Shown: positions 1-5,232 of the stretch, one piece after another
How the letters are laid out: each line of letters opens with the position of its first letter
Position numbering within the stretch: the stretch's first letter is position 1
Assembly: GCA_021790555.1 (NCBI GenBank)
Contig: JAJYGY010000052.1
Location: 1 to 5,838 of the forward strand
DNA from: a bacterium
GTDB lineage: Bacteria > Oederibacteriota > JAJYGY01
DNA: 5,838 nucleotides
Direction: 5' to 3'
Program-made: the position numbers and the translations under genes
The notes under the pieces: generated by a model
The model's input: the letters and a program-made list of their open reading frames with translations, nothing else
Databases searched by the model: none
What the model was told of the DNA's origin: nothing

Positions 1-413
1 CCGGCCAGCAGCGGCGCGGCCCGCGCGGGAGCCTCCCCGGCTCCCCCCGACTCCGGGGCGCCGGATCCAGCCGCCCTGCCGCGCCGCCTCACGCGCGTGG
101 AACCGGACCCCTTCCTTTTCCCGCCGCCGAAGATCCTGGAAAGCCAGCCGCCGCCCCCTGCCCCGCCCTGCGCCCGGGCCAGGCCCTGCAGCAGTTCCTG
201 GAACTTCGAGTCCACTTCCTTCCACTGCTGGGGGGACAGCCCGTAGGGGGCCGCCCCGTCCAGGGCCTCCTGCATCTGGGTCAGCATCTCCAGGGCCGCG
301 GTCGGGTCCTCGCCCACGGCCTGTTCAAGCCTGGACACCAGGGCCTCGTCCGCGCTGCCCTGCAGGAATTTGCGCGCCAGGTTGGCGACTTCCTCAACCC
401 CTAGTTCCGCCAC
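1..413 (-). CDS. Hypothetical protein, possible anti-sigma/regulatory partner of the upstream sigma factor (C-terminus beyond window)
   Basis: The reading frame is open from a GTG at 413-411 to the window edge (137 codons visible). The start is supported by GGAGAGG at 424-418, 4 nt before the GTG. The gene lies 28 nt downstream of the sigma factor stop codon on the same strand, so the two are probably co-transcribed. Residues 1-80 look like a soluble, acidic, helical domain (VAELGVEEVANLARKF..., then ALEMLTQMQEALDG). Next come a Gly-rich stretch with WLSRIFGGGKRK, an Arg-rich patch (TRVRRRGR) and an Ala/Gly/Pro-rich segment that ends at the edge in APLLAG. A basic patch before a hydrophobic start could mark the inner face of a membrane helix, but that part is not in the window. 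The position after an ECF-type sigma gene is where anti-sigma factors usually lie. However, there is no HxxxCxxC zinc motif in the visible part, so that role is inferred from context only. I do not recognise the family. Confidence 0.72.
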   Translation of the reverse strand, partial: MAELGVEEVANLARKFLQGSADEALVSRLEQAVGEDPTAALEMLTQMQEALDGAAPYGLSPQQWKEVDSKFQELLQGLARAQGGAGGGGWLSRIFGGGKRKGSGSTRVRRRGRAAGSGAPESGGAGEAPARAAPLLA

Positions 414-441
414 TGAGCCTCTCCGTGAAAGCTGGGCGCCC

Positions 442-996
442 CTACTGGGGCGGCAATTGCGACTTCACCTTTTCGGCCAGCACCTCGCGGGCGCTGTAGA
501 GCCGGTTGATCAGGGTGACCCAGGCGCAGGAAAGGCGCTTGGCCATCTCCAGCAGGTTCAGGCCCTCCAGCTCGTACAGGGTCATGATCTGGTGGTGGGG
601 TTCCGGGATCTCGTCGATCTCGCCGCGCACCATGAAGTTGACCCTCTCCTTCTCGTCGGCGGTGATCTCCCGCAGCACCTGGACCTTGCCGGCCAGGGAT
701 TCCAGGTTGCGCGTCTGCTCCTCCAGCTGGCGCCGGCGGCGCGCCATCACCGGCAGGCAGCGGCGCACCGCCAGGATGGAAAGCCAGGGTCCCAGCGGCA
801 GGTCGGGCTTGCCCCTGGACTGGATCTCCCGCAGGGCCGCCCGGAAGGTGTCGCCGACGGCCTCGGGCAGCTCGGGGTCGTCCCCCAGGAAGAAGGAAGC
901 CGAGCGCTCCACCCCCTGCTTGTGCGAGGAGTAGCACTCCGAAAACGCGGCCTTGTCGCCGTTGAGGATCCCCGCCACCATTTCGTCGTCCGTCAT
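442..996 (-). CDS. RNA polymerase sigma-70 family factor, ECF-like
   Basis: The 184-residue product has the size and two-domain layout of an ECF (group 4) sigma factor, which directs core RNA polymerase to a small set of promoters. Residues 4-88 fit region 2: DDEMVAGILNGDKAAFSE opens the domain and PLGPWLSILAVRRCLPV...RRRR corresponds to the usual 'WL..IARN...RRRR' end. Residues 120-178 fit region 4: IDEIPEPHHQIMTLYELEGL followed by a helix-turn-helix, LNLLEMAKRLSCAWVTLINR, and LYSAREVL. A linker of about 30 residues rich in Glu and Lys separates them. The start is ATG 996-994, with GGAGG at 1006-1002 and a 5-nt spacer. An in-frame extension to 1254 would overlap the divergent gene and lacks sigma-like sequence, so I rejected it. 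Region 4 is divergent from typical ECF factors (TLINRLYSAR instead of a 'TVKSRLHRAR'-like helix). The target regulon is not visible. The next gene downstream may encode its regulator. Confidence 0.87.
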   Translation of the reverse strand: MTDDEMVAGILNGDKAAFSECYSSHKQGVERSASFFLGDDPELPEAVGDTFRAALREIQSRGKPDLPLGPWLSILAVRRCLPVMARRRRQLEEQTRNLESLAGKVQVLREITADEKERVNFMVRGEIDEIPEPHHQIMTLYELEGLNLLEMAKRLSCAWVTLINRLYSAREVLAEKVKSQLPPQ

Positions 997-1019
997 GTCC
1001 GCCTCCGGAAATTCCAAAC

Positions 1020-1025
1020 ATCTTA
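1020..1025 (-). promoter_or_regulatory. Candidate -10 hexamer for the sigma factor operon
   Basis: On the minus strand TAAGAT lies 23 nt upstream of the sigma gene ATG, which would give a short leader of about 17 nt carrying the GGAGG ribosome binding site. No TTGACA-like -35 is present at the expected spacing; that position falls inside the GC-rich inverted repeat at 1037-1066. The call rests on the hexamer and its placement only. Confidence 0.3.
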
Positions 1026-1036
1026 CCAAAAACCAC

Positions 1037-1066
1037 GCCCGGCGCGCCACTTTCGCGGCGCCGGGC
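1037..1066. repeat. GC-rich inverted repeat in the divergent intergenic region
   Basis: GCCCGGCGC (1037-1045) is the exact reverse complement of GCGCCGGGC (1058-1066), with a 12-nt loop. Read on the minus strand the repeat is followed by GTGG and a run of five T (1032-1028), which resembles a weak terminator or attenuator just before the sigma gene. It could equally be an operator covering the -35 regions of one or both divergent genes. Confidence 0.5.
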
Positions 1067-1106
1067 CCGGTCCGCCCAAAAATCCCCCGAATTCCCCAAA
1101 CCGGGT

Positions 1107-1112
1107 TAGAAT
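1107..1112 (+). promoter_or_regulatory. Candidate -10 hexamer for the PorV-like gene
   Basis: TAGAAT, in the context GGTTAGAATAAGG, ends 30 nt before the annotated ATG. It stands out as the only AT-rich stretch in a C-rich region. No convincing -35 is found 16-18 nt upstream. A similar hexamer (TAAAAT) precedes the next gene on this strand. Confidence 0.33.
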
Positions 1113-1141
1113 AAGGTGGTCTCCGCCTCACTTCCGGGAAC

Positions 1142-2383
1142 ATGCCCATGCGATGCATCCTGCTGGCCCTGGCGGCGCTGGGGTGGTGCCTGCCCGGCGC
1201 GGCCCGGGCCGCCTCCTTCGGAACCAGTTCCGCCCTTCTCCTCAACGACCCCATGGCCGTCCGGCCCCTGGCGCTGGGCGGGGCCTACGCCGCCATGGCC
1301 GACGACGCCGCCTCGATCAACACCAACCCGGCCGGGCTCGCCTCCCTGCGCGGGGTGGAATTCAGCGGCAGCCACGGATTCGACGCCTTCGACACCCAGC
1401 AGGAATACCTGGACGGGGCTGCGGACCTGGGCTTCTGGGGAACCCTGGGCTTGCAGGCGGGCTACCTGCACGAGCAGGACACGGCGCGGGACATCTGGGG
1501 CAACGTGACGGGCAGCTTCCAGAATTCCAACCTTCTGCTGGGCCTGGCCTGGGCCCGCGGACTGGCGCCGGGATGGAACCTGGGACTGGGCCTGAAATAC
1601 CTGGGGGAATCCTACGATTCGCTCCAGATCACGACCCTCGCCGGGGATCTTGGGCTGCAGGCGCCGCTGCCCTTTGGCCTGCGGGCGGGCCTCTCGGCCC
1701 TGAACCTGGGCGCCAGCCAGGACTCCCAGGGGAATTCCCTGGCGGGTCCGCCCTCCCAGCTCAACGCGGGCCTGTCCCTGCCGCTCCTGGACAATCTGGT
1801 CACCGCGGAGGTGGAATTGCAGTCCCTGCCCACTTTTTCCGAACTGCGCGTGGTCGGCGCCGCGGAACTGGCGCTTCCCGTGCGCGGGGAGGACCACCAG
1901 CTCGAAGCCCAGCTGGACCTTCGCGCCGGATTCCGCTCCGGCCTGGTCCAGCCGGACGAACCCCAGCAGCCCTCCTTCGGCGCCGGCTTCGAACTCCCGC
2001 CCACCTACAGCCTGGACTACGCGGCCATCCTGTCCTCGGCCCTGGGAACCACGCAGCGCTTCTCCCTTTCCATCCATTTCGGGGCCAACCGGGCCCAGGC
2101 GGCCCCCCTCGACGCCCCCAGCCACCTGGCGATTGAGCGGCAGGGGTCGGACTGGCTCTTGAGCTGGCGGGACGGCGACCGGGGGCTGGAGGGCTTCGAC
2201 CTCTATGCCCGGTCCGGAAGCGAGGAAAAAAAGCTCAATTCAAGCCCGATCCCGACCGCCCACCAGAGGCTTCACTTGAAAGAAGACGGCCGGGAAATCC
2301 GCTTCTTCGTCAGGGCCGTGGCAACCGACGGCAGGCGGAGTCCGCCATCCGAAGCATTGATTTTCACCGGTTCAAAACCGTGA
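1142..2383 (+). CDS. UPF0164/PorV-like outer-membrane beta-barrel protein with C-terminal FN3-like domain
   Basis: The product has 413 residues. Residues 1-23 form a signal peptide (MRCILLALAALGWCLPGAARA, ending in an AxA-type cleavage site), so the protein enters the periplasm. Residues 38-69 carry the family hallmark: RPLALGGAYAAMADDAASIN directly followed by TNPAGLASL. Residues 70-314 alternate polar and hydrophobic strands (LGLGLKYLG, GLRAGLSALNLG, QLNAGLSLPL) and close with LGTTQRFSLSIHFG, the usual final barrel strand of the UPF0164/PorV/PorQ group. These barrels are relatives of FadL; PorV binds cargo of the type IX secretion system. Residues 324-409 are an extra fibronectin-III-like domain (LLSWRDGD, GFDLYAR, IRFFVRAVATDGRRSPPS). 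The ATG at 1148 has better spacing (8 nt) from the weak GGGA at 1136-1139 than the ATG at 1142 (2 nt), so the true start may be codon 3. The FN3-like tail would lie in the periplasm or at the surface. Function is assigned by family; the cargo role is inferred from the next gene. Confidence 0.83.
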   Translation: MPMRCILLALAALGWCLPGAARAASFGTSSALLLNDPMAVRPLALGGAYAAMADDAASINTNPAGLASLRGVEFSGSHGFDAFDTQQEYLDGAADLGFWGTLGLQAGYLHEQDTARDIWGNVTGSFQNSNLLLGLAWARGLAPGWNLGLGLKYLGESYDSLQITTLAGDLGLQAPLPFGLRAGLSALNLGASQDSQGNSLAGPPSQLNAGLSLPLLDNLVTAEVELQSLPTFSELRVVGAAELALPVRGEDHQLEAQLDLRAGFRSGLVQPDEPQQPSFGAGFELPPTYSLDYAAILSSALGTTQRFSLSIHFGANRAQAAPLDAPSHLAIERQGSDWLLSWRDGDRGLEGFDLYARSGSEEKKLNSSPIPTAHQRLHLKEDGREIRFFVRAVATDGRRSPPSEALIFTGSKP

Positions 2384-2422
2384 AGCAGCGAGCCTGGCGG
2401 AATTCCTCCAATCCCGCTCTTT

Positions 2423-2438
2423 TGTGATCAAGATCACA
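2423..2438. promoter_or_regulatory. CRP-family binding site (TGTGA-N6-TCACA palindrome)
   Basis: TGTGATCAAGATCACA contains both half-sites of the CRP consensus, TGTGA and TCACA, with the canonical 6-nt spacer. It differs from the symmetric E. coli core TGTGATCTAGATCACA at one central base. The symmetry extends one further base on each side (2422-2439, 8-bp arms around a central AA). It lies 40 nt after the PorV-like gene and 112 nt before the propeller gene start, in the only AT-rich stretch of the window. An FNR site would need TTGAT half-sites, so a CRP/Vfr/Clp-type regulator fits better. The likely target is the propeller gene downstream. Confidence 0.72.
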
Positions 2439-2455
2439 ATCTGAAGACTTAATAA

Positions 2456-2471
2456 CGCTGCTATTTCAGCG
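2456..2471 (+). other. Small hairpin followed by a short T-run, weak terminator candidate
   Basis: CGCTG (2456-2460) pairs with CAGCG (2467-2471) around a 6-nt loop, followed by ATTTTC. The stem is only 5 bp, so it is at best a weak terminator for the PorV-like gene. The same stretch contains TGC-TATTTC (2459-2467), a poor extended -10 element that would place the CRP-type palindrome close to a class II position (about -42). The two readings are alternatives. Confidence 0.25.
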
Positions 2472-2525
2472 ATTTTCGCTTCCGGCCCGCATTTGTCCCA
2501 GCTTTCCCAGCGCATCTAAATAATG

Positions 2526-2531
2526 TAAAAT
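2526..2531 (+). promoter_or_regulatory. Candidate -10 hexamer for the propeller gene
   Basis: TAAAAT, in the context AATGTAAAATAGG, lies 19 nt before the ATG. If used, transcription would start at or just inside the ribosome binding site (AAGAGGTGG, 2535-2543), giving a very short leader. There is no clear -35. From the CRP-type palindrome centre (2430.5) to this start is about 107 bp. Confidence 0.3.
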
Positions 2532-2550
2532 AGGCAAGAGGTGGTTCATC

Positions 2551-4374
2551 ATGCAGATAGGAGTTTCACAAAAAAAGGGGCCGCGAAAGTCCAGGCTGCA
2601 CCCATGGATCCTGGGCCTGGTGGTGGGCTTGGCGCGCGCCTCCCTGATGGCCTCGGTGCCTCCGCAGGTGCCGGCCTGCCTGGTGCTGGGCCAGCCGGAC
2701 TTCAACACCCTCAATCCGGGCGGGGCCAGCTCCTCCAGCCTGAACCATCCCGCCGGCGTGGCAGTGGGGCCGGACGGGCATGTCTACGTTTCCGACGCAA
2801 ACCACAACCGCATCCTGATTTGGGCCAGCACCTCGGCCATGGTCAACGGCCAGCCGGCCTCCGGCGTCATCGGCCAGCCCGACTTCAGTTCCTCCGGAGC
2901 CAACGCCGGGGGGGCCGCGAACGCCGGAACCCTGAAAAGCCCGGGCGGAATTTTCGTCGATTCCTCCGGAAACCTCTGGGTGGCCGACACCGGCAACAAC
3001 CGGGTGCTGCGCTTCCCCTCCCCCATCCCCTCCACCGGCGCCACGGCGGACATCGTTCTGGGCCAGGCGGGCAGCTTCACCAGCACGGGGCACAACACCG
3101 GGGGCCGCTCGGCCGCCTCCCTGGACATGCCCACCGCGGTGAGCGTCTCCAACGCGGGCGCCCTGGCCGTGGCGGACTCCAACAACCACCGGGTCCTGAT
3201 CTTCGACAATCCCACGGCCTCGGCGAACGCGGACCGGGTCTTCGGCCAGGCGGGCAGCTTCAGCACCGCCAGCGTCAACCTGGGCAACTCCAATTCCAGC
3301 GCCAACAGCCTGTTCAACCCCCAGGGGCTTGCCATCTCCGGAAACACCCTGTGGGTCTCCGACACCTTCAACAACCGCGTGCTGCGGTTCGACCTGACCT
3401 CGCCTTCCGATTCCGCGGCGCAGCTCATCGGCCAGACCAGCTTCAGCCTGGGAAATCCCAACCAGTCGCTTCCCAGCCCGGACGCCGGCACCCTGTTCGA
3501 CCCCACCGGCCTGGCCCTGGACAGCCTGGGAGACCTTTACGTGGCCGACACCCAGAACAACCGGGTCCTGTATTACGCGGCCCCGGTCTCCTCCTCCGCC
3601 TCCACGGCCTTCGGGCAGGTGAGCTTCGTGGCCAACGGCCACGGCGGCGGGTCCAACGGCATGTTCAACCCACAGGGCCTGGCCCTGGACGGCGACGGCA
3701 CCCTGCTGGTGGCGGACAACCAGAACAACCGCGTGCTGGTCTACGGCTGCGGGGGGGCCGTGTCGCTGGCCACTTCCACGCCCAGCCCCACGGCCTCGTC
3801 CACCGCCTCGCCCACGGCCACGGTCAGCCCCACCACCACGGCCTCGCCCACGGCCTCGCCCTCGCCCACCGTCAGCCCCAGCTCCACGGTATCCCCCACG
3901 GCCAGCGACACGCCCACGGCCTCGCCCAGCCCGACGCGGACGCCCAGCTTCAGCTGCACCACGACCTTTTCCCAGACCCCCACCTTGAGCGCCACCCCCA
4001 GCGCCACCCGCACCTTCAGCCCCGGTCCCAGCCCCACGGACACGCCCACGCTCACCTGGACCAGGACCCCCCTGCCCACCCAGACCGCCTACCCCCGGGA
4101 GCAGGGCCGGGCCGTCTCCTATCCCAACCCGGTGGCGCGCGGCTCGGGCCAGGTGTGCATCGCCTTCCCCACGGGCTCCCAGGCCAGGATCCAGGTCTAC
4201 GACCTGCTGGGCCGCCAGGTGGCCGACGTGGACCAGGGCGCCATCGACGCGCCCAAGGGAACGGGCTGCTGGAACCTGCGCAACTCGGAAGGCCAGAGCG
4301 TGGCCAGCGGCATCTACTACTACCGGGTCCAGGTGGACGGAAGCTTCTTCCTTGGAAAGATGACGGTGCGCTGA
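2551..4374 (+). CDS. Secreted NHL-repeat beta-propeller protein with Pro/Thr/Ser linker and T9SS/FlgD-like C-terminal domain
   Basis: The product has 607 residues. The start is fixed by GAGGTGG ending 7 nt before the ATG. The N-terminus has a long basic region (KKGPRKSRLH) and a hydrophobic core at about 19-34, consistent with an atypical signal peptide. Residues 46-399 contain six repeats, each opening with [LIF]GQ plus a short Phe-containing motif and ending in a VAD/VSD...NNRVL strand (46-91, 107-157, 169-221, 230-282, 292-345, 353-399). This is a six-bladed NHL propeller, usually a binding scaffold; no catalytic residues are evident. Residues 406-513 are a disordered Pro/Thr/Ser linker. 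Residues 520-607 match the FlgD Ig-like/T9SS type A sorting fold: AVSYPNPVARG, then IQVYDLLGRQVADV, GCWNLRNSEGQSVASGIYYY and a final FFLGKMTVR. Such tails direct proteins across the outer membrane in T9SS bacteria. Cys43 and Cys400 flank the propeller, and Cys536 and Cys573 lie in the tail. The adjacent PorV-like barrel fits a shuttle/cargo pair. A terminator follows 16 nt after the stop. Confidence 0.88.
   Translation: MQIGVSQKKGPRKSRLHPWILGLVVGLARASLMASVPPQVPACLVLGQPDFNTLNPGGASSSSLNHPAGVAVGPDGHVYVSDANHNRILIWASTSAMVNGQPASGVIGQPDFSSSGANAGGAANAGTLKSPGGIFVDSSGNLWVADTGNNRVLRFPSPIPSTGATADIVLGQAGSFTSTGHNTGGRSAASLDMPTAVSVSNAGALAVADSNNHRVLIFDNPTASANADRVFGQAGSFSTASVNLGNSNSSANSLFNPQGLAISGNTLWVSDTFNNRVLRFDLTSPSDSAAQLIGQTSFSLGNPNQSLPSPDAGTLFDPTGLALDSLGDLYVADTQNNRVLYYAAPVSSSASTAFGQVSFVANGHGGGSNGMFNPQGLALDGDGTLLVADNQNNRVLVYGCGGAVSLATSTPSPTASSTASPTATVSPTTTASPTASPSPTVSPSSTVSPTASDTPTASPSPTRTPSFSCTTTFSQTPTLSATPSATRTFSPGPSPTDTPTLTWTRTPLPTQTAYPREQGRAVSYPNPVARGSGQVCIAFPTGSQARIQVYDLLGRQVADVDQGAIDAPKGTGCWNLRNSEGQSVASGIYYYRVQVDGSFFLGKMTVR
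3766..4089 (+). repeat. Low-complexity degenerate tandem repeat encoding the Pro/Thr/Ser linker
   Basis: This stretch encodes residues 406-513 of the propeller protein and is built from imperfect copies of short units such as CCCACGGCCTCG and CCCAGCCCCAC. The copies translate to SPTAS, SPTPT and similar motifs. It is in frame throughout, and the strongest repetition is at 3778-3930. It decays towards the 3' end, where Phe, Cys, Trp and Arg codons appear. Such linkers are flexible and often O-glycosylated in secreted bacterial proteins. The DNA repeats make length variation by slippage likely. Confidence 0.75.
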
Positions 4375-4390
4375 CCCCGCGGGCCGCGCC

Positions 4391-4434
4391 AAACAAAAGA
4401 GCCCCCGCCTGAAGAGGCGGGGGCTCTTTTGTTT
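4391..4434. terminator. Bidirectional Rho-independent terminator
   Basis: A perfect 20-bp inverted repeat (4391-4410 with 4415-4434) surrounds a GAAG loop. The core stem is GAGCCCCCGCCT/AGGCGGGGGCTC. It is flanked by CTTTTGTTTT on the plus strand and by the mirror A-rich tract, which is a T-run on the minus strand. It sits between convergent genes, 16 nt after the propeller gene stop (4374) and 28 nt past the stop of the minus-strand membrane-protein gene (4463), so it can end transcription from both sides. Confidence 0.93.
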
Positions 4435-4462
4435 TCGGGGGCCGGAATGTCCGAAGCCCGGC

Positions 4463-5203
4463 CTACATCCAAAGCGCCAGGGCCAGTTCCAGGGCCGCGC
4501 CTGCCACCAGCAGTCCCCCGAGGGCCCGCTGGGCCCCCGGGCCCAGCAGCGACGGCAGGGGCCTGGAAAGGGCCAGGTACAGGCCCAGCCCCGCCAGCAG
4601 CAGGGGCATGCCCACCAGGCGGCCGTAGGGAAGCCGCTCCAGCCCGAAGGCCGCGCAGGCCGCCACCAGGCCTCCCGCCAGGATGGGCAGAGGCGCCGGC
4701 TCGCTCTCGCGCAGGTGCGGTCCCGGACGCCCGCCCTCCAGGGGCGCGTCCTCCCAGTCCCGCGCGGTGACGGCGGCCACCACGTGGTCCAGCCCCTGGT
4801 AGCCTGACAGCAGCATCCTCCCCCCGGGGCGGGCCAGGCGCAGGGAATGGACGCTGCCGTCCGGAAGGAACCGCACGTCCATGCCCTTCAATTCGGCGAA
4901 GTCCACCCTCCTGGCCCTGCCTCCCCCCCTCAACACCAGGTGGTCGTCCGAAAGTTCGATGCTCGAACCCTCGAAATAGGCCAGCGCCCGGCGGCCGGCC
5001 AGCCAGGTGCCCGCCTCGAGCAGGGCCAGCACCGCCCCATAAAGCCCCAGGGCGGCCCAGGGCCCCGAAAGCGGGCTGCCCGCCGGCCGCGTCACCCAGG
5101 CCAGGTACGCGCAGGGGGCCAGCACGGCGGGGTAGGCAACCAGGATGGCCCCGTAGGCCTTCCTTGCCTTCTCGAGCCCGGATGGAAAATAGGAAAGGAT
5201 CAT
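4463..5203 (-). CDS. Five-helix integral membrane protein with central PH-like domain
   Basis: The product has 246 residues. Hydrophobic segments at about 17-37 and 48-69 form an N-terminal hairpin. Residues 72-150 are a soluble domain of beta-strand character (YFEGSSIELSDDHLVLRGGG, then RRVDFAELKGMDVRFLPDG, SVHSLRLA and RMLLSGY) ending in an amphipathic helix, LDHVVAAVTARDW. This order resembles bacterial PH-like domains of small membrane proteins. Three more helices follow at about 172-188, 195-213 and 227-245, and the protein ends right after the last one (LALWM). The start at 5203 has no good Shine-Dalgarno. An in-frame ATG at 5248 would overlap the upstream gene by 16 nt and also lacks one, so translation is probably coupled to the upstream gene, whose stop is 29 nt away. 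The role is unknown. The PH-like label is from fold pattern only, and the gene ends at the shared terminator. Confidence 0.7.
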   Translation of the reverse strand: MILSYFPSGLEKARKAYGAILVAYPAVLAPCAYLAWVTRPAGSPLSGPWAALGLYGAVLALLEAGTWLAGRRALAYFEGSSIELSDDHLVLRGGGRARRVDFAELKGMDVRFLPDGSVHSLRLARPGGRMLLSGYQGLDHVVAAVTARDWEDAPLEGGRPGPHLRESEPAPLPILAGGLVAACAAFGLERLPYGRLVGMPLLLAGLGLYLALSRPLPSLLGPGAQRALGGLLVAGAALELALALWM

Positions 5204-5232
5204 GGTTGAAACCCGCAGCGCGGCGCCGGCGC

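Noticed and set aside
1142..1204. Lipoprotein signal (LGWC) in the barrel protein
   Set aside because: Trp before the Cys does not fit a lipobox, and a normal AxA cleavage site follows.
997..1254. N-terminal extension of the sigma factor by 86 residues
   Set aside because: The extension is Arg/Pro rich, overlaps the signal-peptide region of the divergent gene, and the ATG at 996 has a strong, well-spaced GGAGG.
370..2136. Long plus-strand open frame of 588 codons over the sigma gene and the barrel gene
   Set aside because: It runs antisense to the sigma gene and out of frame with the barrel gene, and its Pro/Arg/Gly-rich translation has no recognisable domain.
2363..2384. Hairpin TTCACCGGTT/AACCGTGAA at the end of the barrel gene
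   Set aside because: It has a single-base bulge, spans the stop codon and has no following T-run, so it is not a convincing terminator.
2466..2714. 82-codon minus-strand frame across the promoter and start of the propeller gene
   Set aside because: It overlaps a well-supported start and ribosome binding site on the other strand and shows no conserved features.
2566..4392. Open 608-codon antisense frame across the whole propeller gene
   Set aside because: It is a by-product of strong GC third-position bias in the sense gene. Its translation is Gly/Arg/Ala/Val low complexity with no domain, and it crosses into the terminator region.
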